From the NCBI RefSeq assembly GCF_003024385.1, contig NZ_PVZN01000003.1, forward strand, positions 248,001 through 312,000: a stretch of 64,000 nucleotides of DNA. Reading direction: 5' to 3'. This stretch comes from Pseudomonas sp. BBP2017. Its GTDB lineage: Bacteria > Pseudomonadota > Gammaproteobacteria > Pseudomonadales > Pseudomonadaceae. The position numbers and the translations under genes are program-made. A model generated the notes under the pieces. The model did not search any database and was not told the DNA's origin. It worked only from the letters and a program-made list of their open reading frames with translations. Below, piece by piece: positions 50,420 through 58,944 of the stretch (positions are counted from its first letter, which is position 1; each line of letters starts with the position of its first letter).

Positions 50420-51501
50420 GTGCTGTCTTCGACCCTTCGACCTACACCCGGCAGCTCGACGCCAAGGCCGCGCGCCTGCGCGAGCTGCTGGCGCCTTTCG
50501 ATGCCCCGGAACCTGCGGTATTCGACTCACCACGCGAGCACTATCGCCTGCGCGCCGAGTTCCGCCTGTGGCGCGAGAACGAACAACGCTTCTATGCGAT
50601 GTTCGCTCCGGGCGAGAAGCACACGCCGATCCTGATCGAAGACTTCCCGATCGCCAGCCTGCGCATCAATGAACTGATGCCGCAGCTCAAGGCCGCCTGG
50701 CAGGCCAGTTCGGCGCTGAGCGTCAAGCTGTTCCAGGTCGAGTTCCTCACCACCCTGGCCGGCGACGCGATGATCACCCTGTGCTACCACCGTCCCCTGG
50801 ACGAGCACTGGGAGGCCGCCGCACAGCAGCTGGCCAAAGACCTGAATGTCAGCATCATCGGCCGTTCCAAGGGCAAACGTGTGGTGATCGGTCGCGATTA
50901 TGCGGTTGAAGAACTGCAGATCGCCGGACGCAACTTCCGCTATCGCCAACCGGAAGGCGCCTTCACCCAGCCAAACGGCGCGGTGAACCAGAAGATGCTC
51001 AACTGGGCCTACGAGGCCCTCGGCGAGCGCCAGGACGACCTGCTCGAGCTGTACTGCGGCAACGGCAACTTCACCCTGCCGCTGGCGACCCGGGTGCGCA
51101 AGGTGCTGGCCACCGAGATCAGCAAGACCTCGGTCAACGCCGCTCTGCACAACCTCGACGACAATGCGCTGGATAACGTGCGCCTGGTGCGGTTGTCCGC
51201 CGAAGAGCTGACCGAGGCGCTTAATGAAGTTCGCCCGTTCCGCCGTCTGGAAGGCATCGACCTGAAGAGCTACCAGTTCGCCAGCGTGTTCGTCGACCCG
51301 CCGCGTGCCGGCATGGACCCGGACACCTGCGAGCTGACCCGGCGCTTCGATAACATCCTGTACATCTCCTGCAACCCGGAAACCCTGGCGGCGAACATCG
51401 CTCAGTTGCACGACACACACCGCATCGAGCGCTGTGCGTTGTTTGACCAGTTTCCGTATACCCATCATATGGAGAGTGGGGTGTTGCTGGTTCGCCGTTG
51501 A
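50416..51501 (+). CDS. trmA: tRNA (uracil-5-)-methyltransferase TrmA
   Basis: 361 residues. It makes m5U54 in the T loop of tRNAs with S-adenosylmethionine. [14 protein letters not shown] is the SAM site, [11 protein letters not shown] follows, the nucleophile is Cys319 in [10 protein letters not shown], and the general base Glu lies in [10 protein letters not shown] near the C-terminus. The PUR permease-trmA overlap suggests one transcript. It ends just before a large palindrome. Confidence 0.97.
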   Translation: MSAVFDPSTYTRQLDAKAARLRELLAPFDAPEPAVFDSPREHYRLRAEFRLWRENEQRFYAMFAPGEKHTPILIEDFPIASLRINELMPQLKAAWQASSALSVKLFQVEFLTTLAGDAMITLCYHRPLDEHWEAAAQQLAKDLNVSIIGRSKGKRVVIGRDYAVEELQIAGRNFRYRQPEGAFTQPNGAVNQKMLNWAYEALGERQDDLLELYCGNGNFTLPLATRVRKVLATEISKTSVNAALHNLDDNALDNVRLVRLSAEELTEALNEVRPFRRLEGIDLKSYQFASVFVDPPRAGMDPDTCELTRRFDNILYISCNPETLAANIAQLHDTHRIERCALFDQFPYTHHMESGVLLVRR

Positions 51502-51508
51502 GTCGTTG

Positions 51509-51548
51509 GTGTACGGGATCGCAGGGCTAGCCCTGCGATCCCGTACAC
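51509..51548. repeat. Perfect 40-bp palindrome between trmA and the phosphodiesterase gene
   Basis: The sequence reads identically on both strands over 40 bases, with no central spacer; the inner part is GATCGCAGGG/CCCTGCGATC around CTAG. The stop codon of the convergent phosphodiesterase-like gene lies at its centre. It can form a 18- to 19-bp hairpin in either transcript and probably ends both, although no long T-run follows. Confidence 0.9.
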
Positions 51549-52699
51549 ATCAACAACGGCACCCGCTGATCCTCATCCGTCAACGCCCCATGGTGCCCGC
51601 GCCACTGGCTGGCGTGCGTCTCCACCTCACTGCGAATGATCCCGCCCGCGCCAGTCGGCACCACGATCAGGTCGCCAATCCGCGCCTCGGCCTGGCTGAG
51701 CAACACATCGCCGAACAAGCCTGCGGCAATGGCCTGGGCCTTGGACAACACCCGGTACTGCTCGCCCAGATGATTCTGCCAACGCTGGTGCACACGGTCC
51801 TGATGGGTCGGGACATACAGATAGCGCGCACGGATGTCACCTGCGATAGCGTGCACGCCCTCCTGCAACACCGGATCGAGGTCGAAGTCACGCACCTGTT
51901 CGTTGTCCAGCGCCAGCATGCCGTGGTCGGCGATGATCACCATTTGCACCCGCTCCGGTAACTTGCGGGCGATGGCCTGAGCCAGCCGGTCAGCAATTTC
52001 CAGTTGCTTGATCCAGGCCTCAGAGCCCGGACCGAACAAGTGCCCGGCAAAATCCAGATCGCCGAAATAGGCAAAACAGAAAGCGGGTTCGTCAGTCGCC
52101 AGCGCTGTATTGATCAGTTCCGGATAGGCGTCATAGGCCGGGGCCGGGAGTATCCGTGCAGCCTTGTAGATCGCCTGGCTGAACGCCGAGTTGGCATAGC
52201 GGCCGAGCATGACCGTGCTGATGGCAATGCCCTGCGTGCTGGCTAGGCTCCAGGCATCGGGCGGCACGATGAACGATTCCGGCGCTGGTGCCACACCTGG
52301 CTGTGCTCGGGCTTGCAGCGCAGCAGTGGTCCACGACAACGGCGACAACTCGGTCTGCTGATCCAGGGCAAAGCTGCAGCCGACAATGCCATGGGCGCCG
52401 CAACCAAGCCCCGAGGTCACCGAGGCCAGGCTCGTGGCGGTGGTCGCCGGAAAACCCACGCGAAAGTGCGAATCCGCCTGCATCAAAGAAGCCAGGAACG
52501 GCGCGTGCCGGGCATGTGCCTGTAGCAGGTTCCAGCCCAGGCCGTCGATCAATAGCAGGCAGGTCGCCTGCGAGCGATTCAGCCGGAAGCTGTTGCGAAA
52601 GCCCTGACCACCGAGGGCAGCGAAGATCGACTGGGTCAGGTTGGCCAGCCCCGGCCAGGTTTCACCCAGTGACTGCAAGTCGTTGAACGGCGTTGCCAT
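51527..52699 (-). CDS. Alkaline-phosphatase-superfamily phosphodiesterase/nucleotide pyrophosphatase
   Basis: 390 residues with the metal-site order of type I phosphodiesterases: LLLIDGLGWN (Asp), FPATTATSLASVTSG (Thr nucleophile), GDLDFAGHLFGPGS (Asp, His), IIADHGMLAL (Asp-His), and HHGAL (His). No signal peptide is visible, so it is probably cytoplasmic. The substrate is unknown: phosphodiesters, nucleotides and phosphonates are all used in the superfamily. The ATG at 52699 has GGAGGGAGA upstream. It is divergent from the quinate/shikimate dehydrogenase gene. Confidence 0.85.
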   Translation of the reverse strand: MATPFNDLQSLGETWPGLANLTQSIFAALGGQGFRNSFRLNRSQATCLLLIDGLGWNLLQAHARHAPFLASLMQADSHFRVGFPATTATSLASVTSGLGCGAHGIVGCSFALDQQTELSPLSWTTAALQARAQPGVAPAPESFIVPPDAWSLASTQGIAISTVMLGRYANSAFSQAIYKAARILPAPAYDAYPELINTALATDEPAFCFAYFGDLDFAGHLFGPGSEAWIKQLEIADRLAQAIARKLPERVQMVIIADHGMLALDNEQVRDFDLDPVLQEGVHAIAGDIRARYLYVPTHQDRVHQRWQNHLGEQYRVLSKAQAIAAGLFGDVLLSQAEARIGDLIVVPTGAGGIIRSEVETHASQWRGHHGALTDEDQRVPLLMCTGSQG

Positions 52700-52789
52700 G
52701 TCTCCCTCCGTGGTCAGGTGCCAATCAACAGGTTTAGCACAGGCTGTGCGATCAGCGCACAGAAAAACGCCCTCGACCGCGTTCATCGA

Positions 52790-52816
52790 TTGACCAAATT
52801 AACCAAACGGTACATT
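52790..52816 (+). promoter_or_regulatory. Probable promoter of the quinate/shikimate dehydrogenase gene
   Basis: TTGACC (52790-52795) and TACATT (52811-52816) make a weak promoter with a 15-base spacer. The spacer contains TTAACC-AAA-CGGTAC, a loose version of the palindrome found before quiC, so the same TetR regulator might act here. Both calls are tentative. Confidence 0.35.
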
Positions 52817-52859
52817 TTCAGCAAAAGCCTCTTCCCAAGAACAACAATGGAGTTTTCCC

Positions 52860-53720
52860 ATGAATCCGCCCCCCTCTCCTGGCATCCTAGCCGGCCTGAT
52901 CGGTGCAGGTATCCAGGCCTCACGCACCCCGGCACTGCATGAGCACGAAGGCCACGCCCAGGGTCTTAACTACCTGTACCGGTTGATCGATCTGGATCAG
53001 TTGAAACTCGACAGCAGCGCCCTTGAGCAACTGCTCAGCGCTGCCGAAGCCATGGGCTACACCGGCCTGAACATCACCTTCCCGTGCAAACAGGCAATCC
53101 TGCCGTTGCTCGATGAACTCTCCGCCGAGGCCCGAGGCATTGGTGCCGTCAATACCGTGGTGCTCAAAGACGGCAAGCGTATCGGCCACAACACCGACTG
53201 TCTGGGATTCGCCGAAGGTTTTCGCCGTGGCCTGAACGACGCGCCACGTCGTCAGGTGGTACAGATGGGCGCTGGTGGCGCCGGGGCTGCGGTGGCCCAT
53301 GCGCTGCTGGCCGAAGGGGTCGGGCAGTTGACGGTATTCGATGTCGAAGTCGCTCGGGCTCAGGCGCTGGTGGATAACCTCAATGCGCATTTCGACGACA
53401 GCCGCGCCCGCGTCGGGCATGACCTGGCCAACGCCCTGAGCGAAGCCGATGGCCTGGTCAACACCACGCCGATGGGCATGGCCAAACTGCCGGGCATGCC
53501 GGTGCCCAAGGCACTGCTAAGGGTTGACCTGTGGGTGGCGGAGATCGTCTACTTCCCGCTGGAAACCGAACTGCTGCGCGAGGCCCGAGCCTTGGGCTGT
53601 CGCACCCTGGATGGCTCGAACATGGCGGTGTTTCAGGCGGTGAAGGCGTTTGAGTTGTTCAGCGGCTTGCAGCCGGATGCGGCGCGGATGATCGAGCACT
53701 TCAATAGCATGGGCAGCTAA
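52860..53720 (+). CDS. NAD-type quinate/shikimate dehydrogenase (AroE family)
   Basis: 286 residues. Substrate residues are Ser21, Thr23, Thr73, Lys77, Asn98 and Asp113; the Ser-x-Thr pair replaces the Ser-x-Ser of biosynthetic AroE and matches quinate/shikimate dehydrogenase of Corynebacterium. The nucleotide site GAGGAG (137-142) is followed by Asp161 at the end of the second strand, which favours NAD over NADP. So it probably oxidises shikimate to 3-dehydroshikimate, and perhaps quinate to 3-dehydroquinate, for breakdown. No 3-dehydroquinase gene is nearby. Confidence 0.88.
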   Translation: MNPPPSPGILAGLIGAGIQASRTPALHEHEGHAQGLNYLYRLIDLDQLKLDSSALEQLLSAAEAMGYTGLNITFPCKQAILPLLDELSAEARGIGAVNTVVLKDGKRIGHNTDCLGFAEGFRRGLNDAPRRQVVQMGAGGAGAAVAHALLAEGVGQLTVFDVEVARAQALVDNLNAHFDDSRARVGHDLANALSEADGLVNTTPMGMAKLPGMPVPKALLRVDLWVAEIVYFPLETELLREARALGCRTLDGSNMAVFQAVKAFELFSGLQPDAARMIEHFNSMGS

Positions 53721-53724
53721 AAAG

Positions 53725-53747
53725 CATCGCGGGGCAAGCCCGCGATA
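53725..53747. repeat. Single shortened REP unit
   Basis: CATCGCGGGGCAAGCCCGCG between the convergent ends of the dehydrogenase and TetR genes. Only the core hairpin is present, without the GCTCCCAC flank. Confidence 0.75.
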
Positions 53748-53755
53748 GCCATCGA

Positions 53756-54424
53756 TCAAGCCTGCAAAAATCTCAATACCGACTCGCAAATCATCTCGCG
53801 ATGACGCGCCTTGAGCGCCGCATCCTCGAAATCAACCTGGAAGATTTCGCCAAAGGTGTTGCGGTTCGACACCCGATAAAAGCAGAACGAACTGATCAAA
53901 AGGTGCACGTCCAGCGCCTCCAGGCCCTGGCGGAACACTCCCTCGGCAGCACCACGGTGCAGGATCTCGTCGAGTGCATTGAGCACGGTCTTGTTCATCG
54001 AACGAATGACCGCAGAGCGCTTCACATACTCGCCGTGATGCATGTTCTCGTTGCAGACGATACGCACGAAATCGACGTTGCGATCATGGTGGTCAAAGGT
54101 GAACTCCACCAACCGGCGAATGCCCTGACGCGGTTCCAGCTCAGCCAGGTGCAGGCTGCTCTCGGTGTTGCGGATATCGCCGTAGAGCTTCTCCAGCACC
54201 TCGACGTACAACTGCTCCTTGCTGTTGAAGTAGTAGTAGATCATGCGCTTTGAGGTGTGCGTGCGCTCGGCGATCGCATCTACCCGGGCACCGGCCAGCC
54301 CTTGTTGAACGAACTCGCTGATTGCCGCCTGGAGAATGTTCTCGCGGGTCTTTTCCGGATTGTTCTTGCGCCCCTTGCGCGCCACTGATTCAGGGGCGGC
54401 GCAGAGTGCTGGAGTAGTTGTCAT
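53756..54424 (-). CDS. TetR-family regulator of the quinate/shikimate genes
   Basis: 222 residues. The N-terminal helix-turn-helix is TRENILQAAISEFVQQGLAG, RVDAIAERTHTSKRMIYYYF, a textbook TetR start. The C-terminal domain (FTFDHHDRNVDFVRIVCNEN, LLISSFCFYRVSNRNTFGEI) is the ligand-binding part. It follows quiC on the same strand, 77 bases downstream, and probably controls it through the palindrome at 56490-56503. The ligand is likely a pathway compound such as 3-dehydroshikimate or protocatechuate. Confidence 0.9.
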   Translation of the reverse strand: MTTTPALCAAPESVARKGRKNNPEKTRENILQAAISEFVQQGLAGARVDAIAERTHTSKRMIYYYFNSKEQLYVEVLEKLYGDIRNTESSLHLAELEPRQGIRRLVEFTFDHHDRNVDFVRIVCNENMHHGEYVKRSAVIRSMNKTVLNALDEILHRGAAEGVFRQGLEALDVHLLISSFCFYRVSNRNTFGEIFQVDFEDAALKARHREMICESVLRFLQA

Positions 54425-54501
54425 ACGGGACTCGTGGCCAACGGTTAACCCGGTGATTATGAGCTCCGGGGGGTAAGGAAGAAAGCCTGCCGGCCCCTGC
54501 C

Positions 54502-56409
54502 CTACAATCGGGCCTGTGCCGGGGCACCCGCGCGCGCCTTGGCCATGGCCGCCAGACGCACTGCGACGTTGGCTGCGCCGTAGCCACTGTAGCCATTGCG
54601 CCGCTGTAAGACTTCGAAGAAAAAGCGCTCCTCGAACGGTTCGGTGTACACGTGAAACAGCTCGCCGCCTTGGGCGTCGCGGTCATAGAGCACGTTGTAG
54701 TAGGCCAGTTCACTGAGGAACTCGTCGTCGAAATCGAAGCGCGCAGCCAGGTCGTCGTAATAGTTGAGCGGAATGTCGAGCAACGCCACACCAGCCTCCT
54801 TGGCTTGCTTGACTGCGGCAAAGATGTCGTCGCAGTCAAAGGCGATGTGATGCACACCCGAGCCGCGATAATGCGACAGGGCATGCGCAATGGCCGTGTT
54901 GCGGTTTTCCGAGATATTCAACGGCAGGCGAATCGAGCTGCAACGGCTGCGCAGCGCCCGGCTCTTCACCAGCCCATAGGGATCGGGCAACACCACTTCG
55001 TCATCGGCGGTGAAATCCAGCAGGCTTTTGTAGAACAGTGCCCAACTGTCCAGGCCATCGGCCGGCAAGGCCAGGGCCATGTGATCAATGCGCTTGAGCC
55101 CCAGGCTGTTAACCGAGCTTTGCACCAGGCTGAAATCGGTATCGTAGATGGTCCGCCCTTCGGCGTCCTGATCGACCAGATAGATCAGACTGCCATCTGG
55201 CGCACGCACCGCAGCCAGTTCGCGCTCGTTCGGCCCGACCAGCCCGCGGTAGGGTTGGCCATGAAAGGCCACGGCGCGGGCCAGGGCCTGAACGCTGTCC
55301 TTGACCCGGATTGCCGTGGCGCACAAGGACGGACCGTGGCTTTCGAAAAAGTTGTGGGCAAACGAATAGGGCTCGGCGTTGAGGATCAGGTTGATATCCC
55401 CCTGGCGCAACAAACTGACATTCTTCGAGCGGTGTGTACCGGCACGGGTGAAGCCCAGACGCTCCAACCAGGTACCCAGCTTGGCACCAAGGGCGTCGTC
55501 AACGGCAAACTCAAGAAACTCGATGCCGTCGTAGGCACTGGCTGGCGGTGGCGCGAACAATAGGTCGTCCTGCGCTTGCCAGGCCTGCTGTTCAAGGCGC
55601 TGACGGGTCTTCTCCTCCAGATATAGCAGCGAACGCAGGCCGTCGGCGGCATTGGCCCGCGGGGGCGCGGCGCGGAAACCATCATTGAAGATTTCCAGCG
55701 ACAACGGCCCGCGATAACCGCTGGCCAGAATCGGTGCCAGAAAGCCCGCCAGGTCGAACTCGCCCTGCCCCGGGAAGCAGCGAAAATGCCGGCTCCATTC
55801 CAGCACATCCATCGCCAGCAGCGGTGCATCGGCCATCTGCACGAAGAAGATTTTGTCGCCGGGGACTTTGGCGATCGCACTCGGGTCGCCCTTGAGCGAC
55901 AAAGTATGGAAACTGTCGAGAATCATCCCCAGACTGGAGTGGTCTACCGTCTGGACGATGTCCCAGACCTGCTGCCAGGTGTTCACATGTCGGCCCCAGG
56001 CCAGCGCCTCGTAGCCGATGCGCAGATCGCGGGCTCCAGCACGTTCGGCCAGCAGACGCAGGTCGTCGACCAACACCTGGCGCTCGCCCAGTGAATCGGC
56101 AGCGACGTTGCTGCACACCAGCACCAGATCGGTGCCCAGCTCCTGCATCAAGTCGAACTTGCGCTCGGCGCGGTCCAGGTTGCGCGCCAAACGCTCACGA
56201 CGGCAACCTTCGAAGTCACGAAACGGCTGAAACAAGGTGATTGCCAGGCCCAGGTCGGCGCAGCGCTGGCGGATCTCCCGCGGGCTGCCGGCGTAGTAGA
56301 GCAAGTCATTTTCGAAGATCTCAACCCCGTCAAAGCCTGCGGCGGCAATGGCTTCAAGTTTTTCAGGCAAGGTACCGCTCAAGGACACGGTGGCAATCGA
56401 ACGCTGCAT
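54502..56409 (-). CDS. quiC: 3-Dehydroshikimate dehydratase QuiC, fused to an HPPD-like domain
   Basis: 635 residues. The N-terminal TIM barrel (1 to about 280) has the metal and active-site residues Glu134 (GYEALAWG), Asp165 and His168 (LDSFHTL), Gln191 (FVQMADAP) and Glu239 (SLEIF). It converts 3-dehydroshikimate to protocatechuate. The C-terminal half (about 290-620) is a VOC-fold domain like 4-hydroxyphenylpyruvate dioxygenase, with IDHMALALP, GVHHIAFDCDD and FHVYTEPFEERFFFEVLQRR; its reaction in this enzyme is not known. The fused form is typical of P. putida. Confidence 0.94.
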   Translation of the reverse strand: MQRSIATVSLSGTLPEKLEAIAAAGFDGVEIFENDLLYYAGSPREIRQRCADLGLAITLFQPFRDFEGCRRERLARNLDRAERKFDLMQELGTDLVLVCSNVAADSLGERQVLVDDLRLLAERAGARDLRIGYEALAWGRHVNTWQQVWDIVQTVDHSSLGMILDSFHTLSLKGDPSAIAKVPGDKIFFVQMADAPLLAMDVLEWSRHFRCFPGQGEFDLAGFLAPILASGYRGPLSLEIFNDGFRAAPPRANAADGLRSLLYLEEKTRQRLEQQAWQAQDDLLFAPPPASAYDGIEFLEFAVDDALGAKLGTWLERLGFTRAGTHRSKNVSLLRQGDINLILNAEPYSFAHNFFESHGPSLCATAIRVKDSVQALARAVAFHGQPYRGLVGPNERELAAVRAPDGSLIYLVDQDAEGRTIYDTDFSLVQSSVNSLGLKRIDHMALALPADGLDSWALFYKSLLDFTADDEVVLPDPYGLVKSRALRSRCSSIRLPLNISENRNTAIAHALSHYRGSGVHHIAFDCDDIFAAVKQAKEAGVALLDIPLNYYDDLAARFDFDDEFLSELAYYNVLYDRDAQGGELFHVYTEPFEERFFFEVLQRRNGYSGYGAANVAVRLAAMAKARAGAPAQARL

Positions 56410-56450
56410 TTTTTATGGCTCCGATGGGCAGGCAAAACCCGGATGCTGCA

Positions 56451-56479
56451 ATTATTGGCACTGAACACTTTTCGCTCAA
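56451..56479 (-). promoter_or_regulatory. Promoter of quiC
   Basis: On the minus strand TTGAGC (56474-56479) and AATAAT (56451-56456) are separated by exactly 17 bases. The predicted start is about 40 bases before the quiC ATG. Confidence 0.7.
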
Positions 56480-56489
56480 TTAAAAACGT

Positions 56490-56503
56490 ACTAACCGGTT
56501 AGT
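56490..56503. promoter_or_regulatory. 14-bp palindromic operator between quiC and the MFS gene
   Basis: ACTAACCGGTTAGT is a perfect palindrome. It lies 11 bases upstream of the quiC -35 box and overlaps a possible -35 (TTAGTT) of the MFS gene, whose -10 would be CATAAT at 56523-56528. Its form suits a TetR dimer; the TetR gene two genes away is the natural candidate. Confidence 0.7.
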
Positions 56504-56712
56504 TTTGTGTTCGATTATCGCCCATAATAGCGTTCAACGAATTGACCCTTTTTTGACCACAGGCGCACCATTTCGACACCGGGCAGTTATGTTCGACGAG
56601 CCAAAAGCGCCTCGACCCCTGCCGTTTCAACCGACAGCCGAGCACCCCGGCGTCCATAGCGTTGCGTGACCAAGGCTTGACCCACAAACATAAAAATACG
56701 GGTAACCCTCCC

Positions 56713-58053
56713 ATGATCCATTCGCACAGCTCCCGCATGGCCCAGCCGCTGGCCAGCACCCCGCACGCCGGCATCGGCGACAAGATCCGTGGCGCCATGG
56801 CGGTCGGCAAGACCCGTTGGGTCATGCTTGCCCTAGTGTTCTTCGCCACCACCCTGAACTACATCGACCGCGCCGCCCTGGGCGTCATGCAGCCGATTCT
56901 GGCCAAGGAAATGAGCTGGACGGCGATGGATTACGCCAACATCAACTTCTGGTTCCAGGTTGGCTACGCCATCGGCTTCGTCCTCCAGGGCCGTTTGATC
57001 GACCGCATTGGCGTCAAGCGCGTGTTCTTCTGCGCCGTGCTGCTCTGGAGCCTGGCCACCGGTGCCCACGGCCTGGCCACCTCGGCGGTGGGCTTCATGG
57101 TCTGCCGCTTCATTCTCGGCCTGACTGAAGCCGCCAACTACCCGGCCTGCGTCAAGACCACCCGCCTGTGGTTCCCAGCTGGCGAACGGGCGGTAGCCAC
57201 CGGCATCTTCAATGCCGGGACCAACGTCGGGGCGATGTTCACCCCGATGCTGTTGCCGCTGATTCTCACCGTCTGGGGCTGGCAGGCCGCATTCATGGGC
57301 ATGGCCGCACTGGGCCTGGTGTGGGTGCTGTTCTGGGGCCTGAAGTACTTCAACCCGGAAGACCATCCAAGCGTCAGCAAGGAAGAACTGGCCTACGTGC
57401 AGAGCGAAAGCGAACCGCAACAAGCACGCGTGCCCTTTTCACGCATCCTGCGCATGCGCGGCACCTGGGCCTTCGCCCTGGCCTACTCGATTACCGCGCC
57501 GGTGTTCTGGTTCTACCTGTACTGGCTGCCGCCGTTCCTCAACCAGCAGTACAACCTGGGCATCAGCGTGACGCAGATGGGTATTCCGCTGATCGTCATC
57601 TACATCAGCGCCGATTTCGGCAGCGTCGGCGGCGGTATCCTCTCGTCGTACCTGATTGGCCGTGGTATGGCGCCGGTCAAGGCTCGCTTGCTGTCGATGC
57701 TGCTGTTTGCGCTCACCATCATCGGTGTGATCTTCGCCGCAGGCGCCAGCAGCTTGTGGGTTGCGGTACTGGCCATTTCCCTGGCAATCGCCGCGCACCA
57801 GGCCTGGACCGCGAATATCTGGAGCCTGGTGATGGACTACACGCCCAAGCACATGATGAGTACGGTGTTCGGCTTCGGTGGCATGTGCGCCGCCATCGGC
57901 GGGATGTTCATGACCCAGTTGGTGGGCTACATCCTGACCACCACCAACAACAACTACACCTTGCTGTTCACCATGATCCCGGCCATGTACTTCATTGCCT
58001 TGATCTGGATGTACCTGATGGCCCCACGCAAGGTGCCTAAGGTCGAAGCCTAG
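56713..58053 (+). CDS. MFS transporter, anion:cation symporter family
   Basis: 446 residues, 12 helices. TRWVMLALVFFATTLNYIDR and MQPILAKEMSWTAMDYANIN are typical of the ACS subfamily (hexuronate, galactonate, and hydroxy-acid importers). QVGYAIGFVLQGRLIDRIGV is the cytoplasmic-loop signature. Divergent from quiC across a shared operator, it probably imports shikimate, quinate or 3-dehydroshikimate. The ATG at 56713 is preferred over 56662. Its stop overlaps the convergent EamA gene by four bases. Confidence 0.9.
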   Translation: MIHSHSSRMAQPLASTPHAGIGDKIRGAMAVGKTRWVMLALVFFATTLNYIDRAALGVMQPILAKEMSWTAMDYANINFWFQVGYAIGFVLQGRLIDRIGVKRVFFCAVLLWSLATGAHGLATSAVGFMVCRFILGLTEAANYPACVKTTRLWFPAGERAVATGIFNAGTNVGAMFTPMLLPLILTVWGWQAAFMGMAALGLVWVLFWGLKYFNPEDHPSVSKEELAYVQSESEPQQARVPFSRILRMRGTWAFALAYSITAPVFWFYLYWLPPFLNQQYNLGISVTQMGIPLIVIYISADFGSVGGGILSSYLIGRGMAPVKARLLSMLLFALTIIGVIFAAGASSLWVAVLAISLAIAAHQAWTANIWSLVMDYTPKHMMSTVFGFGGMCAAIGGMFMTQLVGYILTTTNNNYTLLFTMIPAMYFIALIWMYLMAPRKVPKVEA

Positions 58054-58928
58054 GGTTTGCGCTGCAACCAGGCAGCGCCCAGCCCGCTGAGGCAGATCAG
58101 CGCGATACCGACCAGCCCGGCCATGTCCGGGCTGTGTCCGAACAGCACCAGGCCGAGTATCCCGGCGAACACGATCTGACAGTAACTGAACGGCGCCAGC
58201 ATGGCCGGTGGCGCGTGGCGAAAGGCCTGGGTCAGAAACAGGTGCGCGGTCATCCCGCAGGTGCCGAGCGCCACCGCCATCAATCCGTGGAGCAGGCTCG
58301 GCGTTTGCCAAAACATCGGCACGATGGCACTCATCACCAGCGTATTGAGCACCCCGGTAAAGAAGTTGCTGGTGGTCGGGCTGTCGATTCCGCTGAGCTT
58401 GCGGGTCAGCAACTGGTAGAAACAGAAACACAGTGCCGAACCGAAAGGCAGCAGTACTGCCGGGGTGAACAGTGCGCCACCGGGGTGGATGATCACCGTC
58501 ACCCCGACGAAACTCACCAGCACTGCCACCCACTGGCCACGGGTCACCTTTTCGCCCAACAACGGCAAGGACAACGCCGTCACCAGCAAAGGCGCGAGGA
58601 AGTTGACCGCGGTCGCTTCGGCAAGCGGGATGTACTGCAAAGCGGTGGTAAACAGCAGACTGGTGCCAAGCAAACACAATGCGCGCAAAGCCTGCAGCCC
58701 CGGTCGCCGCGTGCGTAGCACACGCAACCCGGACTGCGGCAGGAAGATCGCCATCATCAGCAAGGTGTGCACCAGATAGCGGGCCCAGACCACCCAGAGG
58801 ATCGGATAGAAACCGGCCAGGTACTTGGACAGGGCGTCATGGCTGGCAAACAGGAAGGTCGCCAACACCACCAGCAAAATGCCCCGTAGGGGCTGGCTGG
58901 TATCGTTGAGTGAGGTAGCACGCGGCAT
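58050..58928 (-). CDS. EamA/DMT-family transporter
   Basis: 292 residues, ten helices in two EamA repeats. It starts LRGILLVVLATFLFASHDAL, with SKYLAGFYPILWVVWARYLV, and ends in a repeat with GMTAHLFLTQAFRHAPPAML. Members move metabolites or amino acids across the inner membrane, often outward. It lies 16 bases after the QuiC-like TIM-barrel gene on the same strand, so the two form an operon. The substrate is unknown. Confidence 0.9.
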   Translation of the reverse strand: MPRATSLNDTSQPLRGILLVVLATFLFASHDALSKYLAGFYPILWVVWARYLVHTLLMMAIFLPQSGLRVLRTRRPGLQALRALCLLGTSLLFTTALQYIPLAEATAVNFLAPLLVTALSLPLLGEKVTRGQWVAVLVSFVGVTVIIHPGGALFTPAVLLPFGSALCFCFYQLLTRKLSGIDSPTTSNFFTGVLNTLVMSAIVPMFWQTPSLLHGLMAVALGTCGMTAHLFLTQAFRHAPPAMLAPFSYCQIVFAGILGLVLFGHSPDMAGLVGIALICLSGLGAAWLQRKP

Positions 58929-58944
58929 GTGATCGGCTCGCAGG

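Noticed and set aside
52744..52762. Hairpin CTGTGCG/CGCACAG before the dehydrogenase gene, considered as a terminator
   Set aside because: It is followed by A, not T, on the plus strand, and lies upstream rather than downstream of both flanking genes.
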